From NCBI RefSeq assembly GCF_036588685.1, contig NC_086386.1, positions 76,878,682 to 76,942,681 of the forward strand: 64,000 nt of DNA. Direction: 5' to 3'. Below, one piece after another: positions 10,763-22,271 of this stretch. A program made the position numbers and the translations under genes. Positions within the stretch are counted from its first letter, which is position 1; every line of letters begins with the position of its first letter. The notes under the pieces are model-generated. The model was not told where the DNA came from, did not search any database, and saw only the letters and a list, made by a program, of their open reading frames with translations. The stretch is from Mytilus trossulus (Eukaryota; Mollusca; Bivalvia; Mytilida; Mytilidae).

Positions 10763-12062
10763 ATAAACAAGTCGATTTTTGTTTTTGACTTAAATAAGTC
10801 CAAACATGATTTTATTATAAAAATGTAGTTTCAATTTTAGACTTATCTAAGTCAGAAAATGACAGACTTGTTTAGGTCTATTCATGTTGGTGAAAAAACT
10901 TAATGTTACTTTGTGGCCAAACTACACCACCTATGACAGCAAAAACCTGTATGAGAGTTCAAAAGGACTTGAGCTATCTATATTTAATTATCTAATTGAA
11001 CATCCCTACTAAACACAGATGTTTTACCTCATTAAGTGTGATTCCAGGTGGTTGCATTGTAAGGTTAATTAACATTATCTCCGATTTTTTAGACTCTCAT
11101 TCATATTTTTCTTTAGAAGACAAAGCATTGACTTTCAATGATGTCATTATTTGATTTAGATGCATGACCTCCTTATAAATATGCGTGGGTCTTAAAGTTA
11201 ACCAATTTTGATCACTTATTGACTTGCAGGAGTCGATATTTGCAACTTTTTGATTCTGGTCAATTATTTATTGTTTAACAATATTGGACTTATTCAAGTC
11301 ATATTTTGTGTTACATTCAGTCAGGGGTACTACTTGTACAAGTGTATTTTATTTACTTGAAGAAGTGAAAAAAAATATACACATATAAGTAAATAAATAA
11401 TGTTTGAATAATCTCCCCTTAATTTTCTGAAAAATTTACTTATACAAGTAAATTTTTCTTACAATCCCACAAAAATCCTCAAGTTTTCAGATGTAAAATC
11501 ATGCCTTTAATGATTTTTCCCAGGTTTGCTCAATTTTTTTCATTAAAGTTCAATGTTTCATCTCATTAATTCATCAAAGAAACTGATTGAGCAAAGTTCT
11601 TGTATATTTGCGCAAGGCCTTCAAAAATTGCTCCTTTGGGGCTTGTAAATGAGCAGTGTTAAGAAGAAAACAGACAAATGGGACTTTCATTGTCCATGAA
11701 ATTACACTTGAATGGTTAGTTAAGACATCTGCAAATGGTACACAATTGAAAATTCTATTAGAGCAAAGAAATCTTCAGAATTCAAGAAAAGAAGAAAGGA
11801 TGATTTTTTTACCTATACAAGTAAAAAAATTTGAATGTGGAAGGGACATAACTCAGCCAATAATTTTTTTTACTTATATAAGTAAATAAAATTCACTTGT
11901 TTAAGTATCCTACAAATTTACTTATATGTGTATATTTATTTTACTTCTTCAAGTAAATAAAATACACTTGTACAAGTAGTACCCCTGACTGACATTAAAG
12001 GGAGACAAATCCTAAAACTTACATATTTAGACCTCTATGAGTCAAAAGCAGATTCAGACTTA
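10763..12062. mobile_element. Probable insertion splitting the tandem repeat, marked by GACTT/AAGTC palindromes
   Basis: The first tandem-repeat unit is cut after its opening and resumes about 1.3 kb later. Just inside the left edge lie repeated near-palindromes such as GACTTAAATAAGTC, GACTTATCTAAGTC and GACTTGTTTAGGTC. The right edge has AGACCTCTATGAGTC and a GACTTATTGATCAC junction, partly inverted relative to the left. A complete smaller MITE (11318-11991) is nested within. The exact edges are uncertain. Confidence 0.45.
11318..11991. mobile_element. MITE with ~70-bp terminal inverted repeats and 5-bp target duplication
   Basis: The left end CAGTCAGGGGTACTACTTGT continues through ACAAGTGTATTTTATTTACT and a TATACACATATAAGTAAA block. 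The right end is a near-perfect reverse complement of about 70 bases. ACATT abuts both ends (11313-11317 and 11992-11996). The interior is studded with ACTTATA(C/T)AAGT palindromes (near 11440, 11815, 11872). There is no transposase frame. It is nested inside the larger insertion of ANAPC10 intron 1. Confidence 0.75.
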
Positions 12063-14091
12063 TTGATCACTTGGCGTCTGTCGCCCCTTAATGTCTGTCG
12101 TCATCCGTCGTCCAGCGTCGTTAACTTTTACAAAATCTTCTCCTCTGAAACTACCGGGCCAAATTATTCCAAACTTATATCTAGTTTAAAAATTGTGTTT
12201 TGTGACCTGGCCAACCAACCAAGATGGTCGCCATGGCTAAAAATAGAATGTAGGGGTAAAATGCAGTTTTGGCTTATAACTCAAAAACCAAAGCATTTAG
12301 AGCAAATCTGGGATAAAATTGTTCATCAGGTCAACATCTATCTGCCCTGAAATTTCAGAAAAATAAGACAACCTGTTGTTGGGTTGCTGCCCCTAAATTG
12401 GTAATTTTAAGGAAATTTTACTGTTTTTGGTTATTATCTTGAATATTTTTATAGATGGAGATAAACTGTAAACAGCAATAATGTTCAGCAAAGTAAGATT
12501 TACAAATAAGTCAACATTATCAAAATGGTCAGTTGACCCCTTTAGGAGTTATTGCCCTTTATAGTCAATTTTTAACCATTTTTCGTAAATCTCCATGATC
12601 TTTTACAAAAATCTTCTCCTCTGAAACTACCAGGCCAAATTAATCCAAACTTGGCCGCAAATATCTTTGGGGTATTAAGTTTAAAAAAAGTGTCCGGTGA
12701 CCCAGCATCAAATCAAGATGGCTGCCACAGCTAAAAATAGAACATGGAGGTTAAATGCAGTTTTTGGTTTTTACTCAAAACCCAAAGCATTTAGAGCAAA
12801 TCTGACCAGGGGTAAAGTTGTTTATCTCGTCAAGATCTATCTGCCCTGAAATTTTAAGATGAATTGGACAACCCGTTGTTGGGTTGCTGCCCCTAAATTG
12901 GTAATTTTAAGGAAATTTTGCTGTTTTTGGATATTATCTTGAATATTATTATGGATAGAGATAAACTGTAAACAGCAAAAATGTTCAGCAAAGTAAGATT
13001 TACAAATAAGTCAACAGGACCAAAATGGTCAGTTGACCTCTTTAGGAGTTATTGCCCTTTATAGTCAATTTTTAACCATTTTTCGTTAATCTTAGTTAAC
13101 TTATACAAAAATCGTCTCCTCTGAAACTACTGGGCCAAAATTTACCAAACATAGCCAGAATCATTATTAGGCTATCTAGTTTGAAAATTGTGTTTTATGA
13201 CTGTGCAAACCAACCAAGATGGCCGCTACGGCTAAAAACATAGCATTTAGAGCAAATCTGACAAGGGGTAAAATTGTTTATCTGGTCAAGATCTATCTGC
13301 CCTGAAAGTTTTAGATGAATCGGACAACTTGTTGTTAGGTTGCTGCCCCTAAATTGGTAATTTTAAGGAAATTTTACTGTTTTGGGTTATAATCTTGAAT
13401 ATTATTATAGATAGAGATAAACTGTAAACAGCAATAATGTACAGCAATTTAAGACTAAAAAATAAGACAAAATGACCAAAATGGTCAATTGGCCCCATAT
13501 TAAAGAAGTTATTGTCCTTTATAATCAATTTTTAACAATTTTCATAAAATTTGTAAATTTTTACTAACATTTTCCACTGAAACTACACGGACAAGTTCAT
13601 TATAGATAGAGATAATTGTAAGCAGCAACAATGTTCAGTAAAGTAAGATGTACAAACACATCACAATCACCTAAACAAAATTTTGTCATGAACTGTCTGC
13701 TTCCTTTGTTTAATTAACATATACCAAGGTGAGCGACACAGTCTCTTTAGAGCCTCTAGTTTTACATCTAATTATCCGACAAAAAACAACAAACATATGA
13801 CTTTGTTGTGCTCTACTCCTCCCAAAAATGCACAAAAAAAATGATGTAACTAGAGGGTATATCATGTATATTGTTATGAAAGTTGTGCACAATTACTTGC
13901 ATTTCAGTGAAGAGTAATGTCCCATTTTATTGGATTTTGACAATGTTTGTGAACTAAACATTATTTAATAATAGAGTTTCTGTAAAAATATTATTTCCTA
14001 TTCCTTCTTTATTTTTCATATATCTTTTGGTTTACAATTCTAGTGTTAATATTTCATAGCTGAATTTTGTGATCTGCTTGGATTTTTATTC

Positions 14092-14400
14092 ATTATACCC
14101 CTGCTTTAAAAAAGGGGGGTATACTGTTTTACCTCTGTCTGTGCTTCAGTCAGTCCGTCCGTCCGTCCCATGAATATTTTTCGTCGCATTTTTCTCAGGA
14201 ACTACAATACAAGGATTTCTGAAATTTGGTTTCAGGGTTTATCTAAGTCAGCTATACCGTGTGATGCGTTTTCAGATTGATCACTTGACAACTTCCTGTT
14301 TACGAACACTTGCATATTTTTACACTATTTATATTATCCACTTGCGGCGGGGAATCATCAGTGAGCAGTAGCTCGCAGTTTCACTTGTTTATTGTATTTA
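14092..14400 (+). repeat. Dispersed repeat with 'CCCCTGCTTTAAAAAAGGGG' start
   Basis: It opens with a GC-capped hairpin (CCCC ... GGGG) then (GTCC)n near 14153-14168, then CTCAGGAACTACAATACAAG and AGCTATACCGTGTGATGCG. I recognise it as a bivalve dispersed repeat. The frames at 14310-14600 and 14606-14884 lie in or beside it within the intron and are not called genes. Confidence 0.55.
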
Positions 14401-14907
14401 ATCTGCAAACCCCGAAATATCCTTATCCATTCCCAGAATCTGATCCTGTTTTATTTACATTTCCTGTTGTGCCAATGATGGCAGCCATTGTTGTTTTGAC
14501 AGTGAGATATGTTTTTATCCGGATTTACACATTACTCAGGTTAGTGATTTTCGGCATAAAGCTAGCGGTTGAACAAAATAAACATCGCTGTGATGAATAA
14601 TAAAGATGAAAATATATTTGAGATCGTTTGGCAATTTTGCTAGAATGTTAGAAAAATCCACTAAAAAAAAACACCGTCACCGGGCATTCAGACCGGATTT
14701 CAACAAAATTCTCCCAGACCGATCCATTATTCACCAGATTTGTCCGACGTTCCGACGTATTTCGTGTAGTCTGAGAAAGAACATTTACAAAGCAGATTAT
14801 GATTTTTTTTCTATAGATAACATTTTAGTTATCCAACACAAATGTTGTTACAGTTGTAGATGTTGTAGTATTTTTATGATTTAATCATTACATGTACACG
14901 TTTGTAG

Positions 14908-15070
14908 GATTTGGAGTTGATCAGTTGAGGGAGGATTCTCCAGACACTTACTGGCAGTCAGACGGTCCTCAGCCACACCTAGTTAACATACAATTCAGAA
15001 AGAAAACTACCATTCATGACATATGTATCTACACAGATTACAAAGCTGATGAAAGCTATACCCCAAATAG
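14908..15070 (+). CDS. ANAPC10: ANAPC10, coding exon 2 (DOC domain, first half)
   Basis: The acceptor TTTGTAG precedes GA-TTT-GGA, completing the split Gly codon of exon 1. The 54-residue stretch runs FGVDQLREDSPDTYWQSDG, PQPHLVNIQF, then ending DESYTPN. TYWQSDGxQPHLVNIQF is the most conserved part of the DOC beta-jellyroll and is diagnostic for APC10. The donor at 15071 splits an Arg codon (AG|A). It is preceded by a 4677-bp intron composed largely of repeats. Confidence 0.96.
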
Positions 15071-15876
15071 GTAAAAAAGTCTCACAACAATGCCATGAAA
15101 ATTATAAGTGTACATTTGACAAAACAAATATGTATGTTTACTGTCACCTGCTGGAAAAACACACTGTAATTGTTTGGTTGGTTGGCAAAATTTGATTACT
15201 GTAGATTCAGGAATTATTGCATGCATTAATTATTGCGATTTTGTCATTTAAAACTGAAATGCGATTTAAATTTTTACGATTTTGAGAAAAGTCCTGTTTA
15301 AAGCTACAAGATATATATCAAAAACTTAATAAATTTTATTTTTTTTGCTCAATCAGTAATCATGGTAATGTAATACAAGAAGTGAAAGAATAATTCTTTT
15401 TTAGTAACAATAACGTTCAATTTTGTCAAAATTAGCCAAAAAACATTGATTATGAATTATTCACTTGCAAGAGAATAATTCGACCTCATAAGTCATTGAA
15501 TCGGTATTCATGTAAACTTTAATTTAACCATTAGATTGAGATGGATAACACATGAATTGTATGTGTAAAATTTTTTAAAGGAAGAGAATGTCATCACTGA
15601 GAAACATGTATTTTGATATATACTTAAACTCACTTGTCAAAGGAGAGTCACTCTAGACTATATTAATTTTCAACAAACCAGTTACAGGCTGTTTTCCGTT
15701 TCAAGAAGTTTCACTGTATGGATAGAAAGTAGATTATTTTTAAAACTAACAAATAAATTTTTCAACTCTCCGTGCAAAGATTGCAGAAATAGTATAAAGC
15801 AGCTGTCTATGGTGTATACAATTTTAATTCCAATTAAATTTGTTAATTATGTTAAAATTATGTTCATTTTTTTCAG

Positions 15877-16156
15877 AATCTCAATTAGGGCTGGTACCCA
15901 TTTCAATGACCTGGTTGAGGTTGAACAGATAGAGATGTCTGAACCAGTTGGATGGGTGTGTGTACCAATGAAAGATGTCAATGAAAAGCCAATAAGGACA
16001 TTTATGATTCAAATAGCTATTTTATCAAACCACCAAAATGGGCGAGATACACATTTACGGAGAATAAAAGTACGCGCTCCTGTACAAGACATTTCATCAG
16101 CAAAAATCCCTAAATTTACAAGTCCTGAACTTTTGCAGTATGCTTTTATTAGATAG
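15877..16156 (+). CDS. ANAPC10: ANAPC10, coding exon 3 (DOC domain, second half, IR tail)
   Basis: After a TTTTTTTCAG acceptor, the exon encodes ISIRAGTHFNDLVEVEQIE, then EPVGWVCVP, then RTFMIQIAILSNHQNGRDTH, which is the conserved face of the DOC domain. It ends QYAFIR and TAG at 16154. The C-terminal Ile-Arg is the IR tail by which APC10 docks on APC3/Cdc27, and its presence supports a working subunit. Intron 2 is only 806 bp. Confidence 0.97.
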
Positions 16157-17890
16157 CGTTTGTAAGATAAGATCATTATAACTTTTCATTTTGAAGTTAT
16201 GAAAAAGAAGAAGCAATGAAATAATCTGCAATTACCATGGTTACCATTGTCATTCTGTACATAAATTTATGATAACATCTGATTTAAATAAACTTAAAGA
16301 GATAGTAAATCAATCATATAAAGATGAATTATCACCAAATTTGGAGTTTTTTGCCTGTATATTTTGTCTTGCCTTAGAGATGTTGCATAAGAAAGACTTA
16401 AATGTGTCGTTTCCAGTTATAACACTGAACATAAACAGTACCAATTTTTATGTAAAAGATGTCAATTTCAACAATTTGAATCAGTCTCTTTAGCTATGCT
16501 TGAGGGCCACAAAATTGAAAATCAAAAGATTATTGGACATGTTAAAAGGATGAAGAGCTATAAACCAAAAAGGACAAAAAAAGTATAGTCAAAGCCAAAC
16601 AAGGAATTGGACATTTACATGAGAAAGATACTTTACTAAATTTAAAAAAAATTGTATTTAGCCAGTACCAAAGTACTGGCTACTGTGGTGGTCATACCCT
16701 CAAGGACTATAAGTCCACCAGTAGAGTCATCGACCCATTGGTAGTAATAATGGTAACTCAGTGTTTTCTGAGGTTGAAGTAGAGGCAGCATTGTGGTCAG
16801 TGGTTTGCTCAAGTTTGTGATTTGGTCAGCCTGTAGGGAACTAGTATTAAGTCAATGAATTTGAAGATCCAGTTTTATTAGTTCATACTTAGATACTCTT
16901 TGGCCTTTCCCCTTTAGTTATGAGCTGTTGAATTTGATGAGAATTTCAAGATTGTGTCAGAAAACACTTAAAGGCACAGAATGTAAACAAGAAATTGATT
17001 AAACGACATAATGAACCACAATGCATTTGGTATATGGGTTCCTTGCAACATGTACATATCTGTCAGGTTGGGTTCACCAGACATTGACCTCATTCAAAGC
17101 TAAAGTTACACTGTGAAGTCTGTTTTTTGGATACTATATTCATTAGGTCAACTATATTTCTTGTATGTAATGATTCTAAGGTGTACATGTCCGACTGGCA
17201 CATTTAGACTTGCTATACCCTATGTTCCTGGTTCAATTGCACAATGAGTAGTTTTTGTGGTTTTAAATTGTAAGGTGTACTAGTCCATCTGACATCGACT
17301 TCATTTTCATGGTTTATTGGCCAATAATAAGTTTTTCGTAATTTTATCAGTTTATCAGATACTAAAGGTAATAGGTGAACTATATTTGGCGTATGAAATG
17401 ATTGTGAGGTGTAAATAAACTCATCATAGATACCAGGATAACATTTTGTACATGCACCAAACGCGCATTTTTTCTACAAAAGACTCATCAGTGAGCTCCA
17501 ATCCAAATATTTTAATAGCCAAATAATGTACCAAGTTGAAGAGTTCCTATAAGTTTTGCCAAATACAGCTAAGGTAATCTATCCCTGAAGTAGAAAAAAC
17601 CGTAGTATTTCAAAAATTCTAAAGTTTTGTGAACAGTTAATTTATAAATATGACTATATCAATGATAATTCATATCAGTACAGAAGTGCTGACTACTGGG
17701 ATGTTGATACCCTCGGGGAATTAAAACTCCACCATCAGTGGCATCGACCCAGTGGTGTGTAGTAAATGTTTGATCTGTTTCTCTTGTACTGTTATGGATA
17801 GGATCACTATATTCGGTGTATGGATTAATGATCCTCACGTCTGTTCTGTTGTCTGTCTAAATGAGTTTCTATATAAATAAATGTGATATT
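16157..17890 (+). other. Probable ANAPC10 3' UTR and downstream repeats
   Basis: It follows the ANAPC10 stop codon. An AATAAA lies near 16286, with another in the ATAAATAAATG stretch near 17875. The frame 16269-16493 is open but not protein-like and I regard it as UTR. About 16655-16765 is a fragment of the mussel core repeat ('AAGTACTGGCTACTG ... CATCGACCCA'). Confidence 0.4.
17430..17765 (+). repeat. Mussel dispersed repeat, 'CATCAGTGACGCTC' family, plus-strand copy
   Basis: The order of blocks is CCAGGATAACA, CCAAACGCGCATTTTTTCTAC, AAAGACTCATCAGTGAGCTC, AAGTTGAAGAG, GCCAAATACAGCTAAGG, GTGCTGACTACTGGGATG, then GGCATCGACCCAGTGG. The same ordered blocks occur at 38331, 42855, 44300, 46450(-), 59693 and 60440(-). 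It is non-coding. Confidence 0.75.
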
Positions 17891-18149
17891 ATAACTATGG
17901 TAATTTTTTGTGTTCTTTTCTTTTGTTTTTGCTAATATGCATTATATATGCCTTTTTGTTTTTCAAGGAGTTTCACTGTATGGATAGAATGTAGATTGGT
18001 TTTTTTTGTGTTCTTTTCTTTTGTTTTTGCTAATGTGCTTTCTATATGCCTTTTTGTTTTTCTTTGATAATATTTTGTTTGTTTTTATTGTGATTAAGAT
18101 AATAACACATTGTTTACTGCCCATCCCTTTTTGACATTTTTCCTTACGA

Positions 18150-18390
18150 TCAGGATTATGTCTGTTTTATGCAACTGTTATAAAGGTAAGTGGTTTAGCT
18201 AGCTGTATAACCAGGTTTTATTCACCATTTTCTACATTAGACAATGCCAGTTCCAAGTCAGGAATATGGCAGTTGTTCATTCATTTGATACTTTTGAGGT
18301 TTCGATTTTTACAATTTGATTACAGACTTTCCGTTTGAATTTTCGTCCGAGTTCGGTATTTTCTTCATATTACTCTATAGGATTCATTAA
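18150..18390 (+). repeat. Mussel dispersed repeat, 'CCAAGTCAGGAATATG' family
   Basis: Blocks are TAACCAGGTTTTATTCACC, TTTCTACATTAGA, AATGCCAGTTCCAAGTCAGG, AATATGGCAGTTG, then TTTCCGTTTGAATTTTCGTC. Further copies in the same orientation lie at about 21190-21360, 52900-53110, 54770-54965 and 59100-59310. The uniform length of about 200 bp suggests a SINE-like or short non-autonomous element; I do not see clear A/B boxes. Confidence 0.65.
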
Positions 18391-19955
18391 TTTTTTAAGC
18401 GCAGACAAATAGCATCTTTTTTTATTTTCAAAGAGCCAGCCATCTAGATACTGTCTATATTTATGGTATTTTAGGGGTAAACCAAATGATTTTTTCATCA
18501 AATTGACATGTCCATAAGGTTAAAGTGTGTAGAATGTGAAAAGATCGATATAAGAAAAGTAGTAGTTATCCAATATATCTTATTTTTGATAACAACGAAG
18601 GATATCTTACATTTTTCTCTTTTTCTTCTTATTTCATATAATACATTTTTGTTAAAAACTCATATAATATAACAAATACTATTTGAACACTTGAATCATC
18701 AAAAGACTTATAAGAATCTAATGTACTAAAATTAATTTTCACTTACTTACACTTGGTAATAACTGGACAATAACTTTAGTTTAAATGAATGAATATCTAC
18801 GAAATTTTACAAGAAAATTCAATACCACAAATGGATGATGGAATTTATTTTGGGTGTTATGGTGCCAATAGTTTGTGTTGGGAATTAAAAGGATTAAAAA
18901 GGAACCAAAACAATAATTTTTTGTAGTTTTTAAACAACAACTTTCTGGTAAGTGTGTGAATCTTTCTGACATTGTACCACGAGGTTCCATATCACAAAGT
19001 TAAGGATGGGATAGCCCCAAACATGCAGGAATCAGGGCAAAAAATGGAATCAAAATTAAACATTCAATATTTTTTTTAGTTTCATGACAATAAATGTGTT
19101 TAAGTTTATCATGTTTATGGACCTCTGTGGTCATATCAGGCTGCGCTCAGTGAAGCATTTTAATTTTTCTAGATTCATGACTGTCATATAGGTCTACACG
19201 TGTTAAGGTCTCCTACGTCCTTGCCATACACGTGTTTTGGTGTAAGCGTTATTTATCGAAGTCAATCTAGAAAATCTCTTTGGACGATATTTTCATTAAC
19301 CTGTACTGGGTCATTCCAACTAGCTTCTCATTTGTTATATCTTGGGCTTTTTATTATAATTACAAAGATGTATGGCCAATAACAAAATTAATGCTAATCG
19401 ATATTCGCTCATCGTTCATTAATATTCTAGTTATTTTCTGATATCCCCAATTTTTCAAGAAAACAAATGCTCATATACAGTATAGGTAACTTGTTTTGTG
19501 ATTTCTCAAATATTTGTTTTACAGTTAAAAATTTATTTCATGCTATCTATTCATACAAGAGATGATTTTTGTATTAAATATAATCTAGATGTGCTCGAAA
19601 TTAAATGAAATATTTAAAAACAATTCAAATGAGATATGTGACATTTGCATGCATACATGAGAATAATAAACGGGTAGCAGAGACAATGACCAGAAAGTTA
19701 CATTCAGTCGTATATGATTTCGAATTTATTGGACATTACTGGCTAAAAAATAATTAAAAAATACAACGAAAACAATATATTATGATTGGTCATTCCAAGT
19801 TCACAGTGCACTCGTTTTGGATATTAGATTTTCATATTTAAATAATTCAGGTTATAGTCATAAAAAAATGTTTAGAAAGTTACAAAACTCGATATACACA
19901 AAATGTGTAGCTAAGCAGGTTAATTGTAACATTGTGTGTAGTTTGTTTAGTTGCT
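18391..19955. other. No gene recognised
   Basis: A+T-rich spacer with only short frames (18781-18990 minus, 19200-19382 plus) that lack domains or clear splice signals. The right part may be 3' UTR of the minus-strand gene ending at 19956. Confidence 0.4.
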
Positions 19956-20079
19956 TCACAGTAAACAATCAAGACATGCATTTCGTTTAACATAACACTT
20001 TGTATAAAATCTCCATCCAATTTCTGAAATCTTAGGAATATCAGTAACAACATCTTGTCCGAATGAAAGTAGCTCACAA
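19956..20079 (-). CDS. FA/PAN-domain protein, terminal exon
   Basis: After a TTTTTTTACAG acceptor on the minus strand, the exon encodes SCELLSFGQDVVTDIP, then GWRFYTKCYVKRNACLDCLL and TGA. The single leading base completes the Ser codon split at the end of the 21370-21529 exon, so the join is in phase. The pattern Cys-Glu-Leu followed by later Cys is what closes a PAN/apple-type module in many molluscan secreted proteins. Confidence 0.65.
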
Positions 20080-21369
20080 CTGTAAAAAAAAGGGAAATTA
20101 TTTCCGGCACAATGGCATTTTAACGAGGCACATAAAAAACAAATGAAAAAAAGCCAATCAAACTTCGATTGAAACAAAAGAAAATAAACGATAAATAGAC
20201 ATTTATGTTTTAAGCCAGTCTGACCTTACTTTGAGTTTTGAATGTATGCAAGTGTTGCCTGTGTTCCAGTGATATTTGTATACAGTATGACCTTAACTAA
20301 AAATATGTGTTTAAGATGAGTGTGTTTCGGTATGGAGTTTTCTATTTTTTTTGTCGAAACATTTGACTTTTGTCAAGCTTAAGGGAAACATGCAATCGTC
20401 AAAATTAATAGTGCATGAACTCATTATAAAGCCTCAATGGCATACGTTACAGTTTCAGTGGAGGTTATGACGTTGCTCACGTAAAATTTTATTTTACAAT
20501 TTTATTTTACGCGACGTCAAACCGCGACAAAACTGCAACATATTTGGAAAAGACGGTCGTCTGAATGATTAATTTTCAATAATTTTCTTTTAAATGAATT
20601 TTGAATTAATACTGTACGAAGACTATTTGTGTCAGTTTTTACGAAGAAATCACCAATGATTTTTCAAAGTAGATAAATATACCGCAAAAAGAAGATATTC
20701 TAAATTTTAGGCAAAAATACACAAGTGTTAATCTTTTTGAGAAGAAAAAAACACGTTAACCAACGACCCACGTTATCTCTAAAAGTAGTAGTTGAAAGAA
20801 TATTTTATTATATATATTTGAAATGACTAGTTGAACAAAAGCGTGTGTATATATTTTCGTAAACAAATTACCTTGGGACTATACTCATTTTATGTGTTCT
20901 TCGTCAGCTTTCATTGCTTTTTTATTGGTTTAAATTCATGAACGTAGATTTTCAACAAATTATTCAAAAAGACTTGTATTTTTAGTCTTAACTTATATTA
21001 ATTCTGTAGGTTTTATCTTTGAGTATTTAGCTTACTGTAAAAATGGTATACACATCGATGTAGAATTTGAAATAGAATAAACAGATAAACGTCATAGAAT
21101 GAGGATATTTGCACTTTTTTTCTAAATCTATGACCTGGAAATATATATCTAAACACGTCATAACTGTTTTGTTCACACATCGTTATCAATATAATGGAAT
21201 TTTATGAAACTGTCATTTAAGTGAGAGGTTTCGCTAGCTATAAAACTAAGTCAGAAGTGTGACAATTGATATCCATTCGATTGATATGTTTTAGCTTTTG
21301 ATTTTGTCATTTGCTTAGAGTCTTTCCGTTTAGAATATATCTCGGTATATTTGTTATTTTACTTTTTAC
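20080..21369 (-). other. Intron of the FA/PAN gene
   Basis: It contains a copy of the 'AAGTCAG/ATTGATATG' mussel repeat (about 21190-21360) and a hairpin near 20478-20515 built of GTAAAATTTTATTTTAC. No additional exon was recognised. Confidence 0.5.
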
Positions 21370-21529
21370 CTGTTTTCACTGTAGTTGAACCCCATGCATT
21401 CTTCATCTGTCTTACATGTTATAGCACATATCGTCATTGATAGCCGCATCACTGGTTTATAAATGTTAAGATCAACTCTCTCGTCAGATTGACCGCACTT
21501 GACAAAATGGTTAGACGTATTGCCATAAA
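21370..21529 (-). CDS. FA/PAN-domain protein, PAN/apple-like exon
   Basis: The exon follows a strong pyrimidine tract (TTTCTATTTCTTCTGCTAG). Its first two bases complete the codon left open by the FA exon, and its last two (AG) continue into 19956-20079, so all phases agree. It encodes VYGNTSNHFVKCGQSDERV, then a MTICAITCKTDEECMGFNYSEN segment. Spacing C-x3-C-x5-C and the GFNYS motif are typical of PAN/apple modules, which bind proteins or sugars extracellularly. An alternative reading starts at a Met at 21578 and would give a signal-peptide-like leader (LNFLFLFLLLVYG), making this the first exon of a separate small secreted protein. I prefer the spliced model because both junction phases match. 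Confidence 0.65.
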
Positions 21530-22271
21530 CTAGCAGAAGAAATAGAAATAGAAAGTTTAAATGTTGTTCAATATTCAAAAAGAAACAGTCTTAATGTGTT
21601 GTTTAACTGAAATATTGAACTTTGTCCGATACTTTAAAGTTATCAACATTTCCTTAACCATAATCCCAAAAATTGTAATCTTAACTTCAAAAAATGAATG
21701 AATACTGTAAATGGAGAAATTATTGCGAGTTTTTTTTTTATTATTGCGACAAATGCGACTGAGTAATAAATGCAATAATTTAAACTCGCATACTGAAATA
21801 TTTTGCATGAAATAAACAGGATGTTTCTCAAAATCGTAAAAATTAAAATCGCAGTTACGTCTTATTTGACAAAGTCGCATTAATAAATGTACGCAAAAAT
21901 TTCTGAATTTACAGTATTGATAAAAAGTAAAATCACAAAAATACTGAACTCAGAGGAAAATCAATTTGGAAAGTCCATAATTGTTTGCTTAACAATGGCA
22001 TATATATATTTTTTAAATTAAAATCGAAATATAATAATATGTTACCATATAGCTTCAATTTGCATTGTTTTGCATTGTGTGTGTGTTATCGATTTTATCT
22101 ATGGAGATAATAAAGACGATACGGATGGAATAAGGAATGGTTACGCATAGGATAAAAAAAAGAAGAGCTCTCAAAGATTCCTTTTTTAAGAATTAGATCA
22201 AAATATTTTTTTGAAAATTTCTGTTTTGAAACAAATATTAATTGCATTTTGTACTTTTCATGCACAATTAC

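Larger units (their letters stand above)
10707..13735 (+). repeat. 'GCTCACCTGGCCC' bivalve tandem repeat, interrupted, in ANAPC10 intron 1
   Basis: The family start (AGCTCACCTGGCCCAAAGGG, then CCAAGTGAGC) is at 10707-10737. After an insertion (about 10763-12062) the repeat resumes at CACTTGGCGTCTGTCG. Units carry TCTCCTCTGAAACTAC near 12137, 12612, 13112 and a degraded copy at 13573, a period of about 460-500 bp. Each unit also holds CAACCAACCAAGATGG-like, TTGTTGGGTTGCTGCCCCTA and AAACTGTAAACAGCAA blocks. The same family appears in reverse at 48780-48905 and 55305-55880. It is non-coding; I recognise it as abundant in bivalve genomes. Confidence 0.8.

Noticed and set aside
14310..14884. Two plus-strand frames in ANAPC10 intron 1
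   Set aside because: They overlap or abut a dispersed repeat and have no recognisable domain or conserved start.
16269..16493. 74-codon frame after ANAPC10
   Set aside because: It lies in the likely 3' UTR and has no family resemblance; A+T-rich DNA gives such frames by chance.
17160..17290. tRNA-like GGTTCAATTGC string near 17229
   Set aside because: No paired acceptor or anticodon stem could be built around it.
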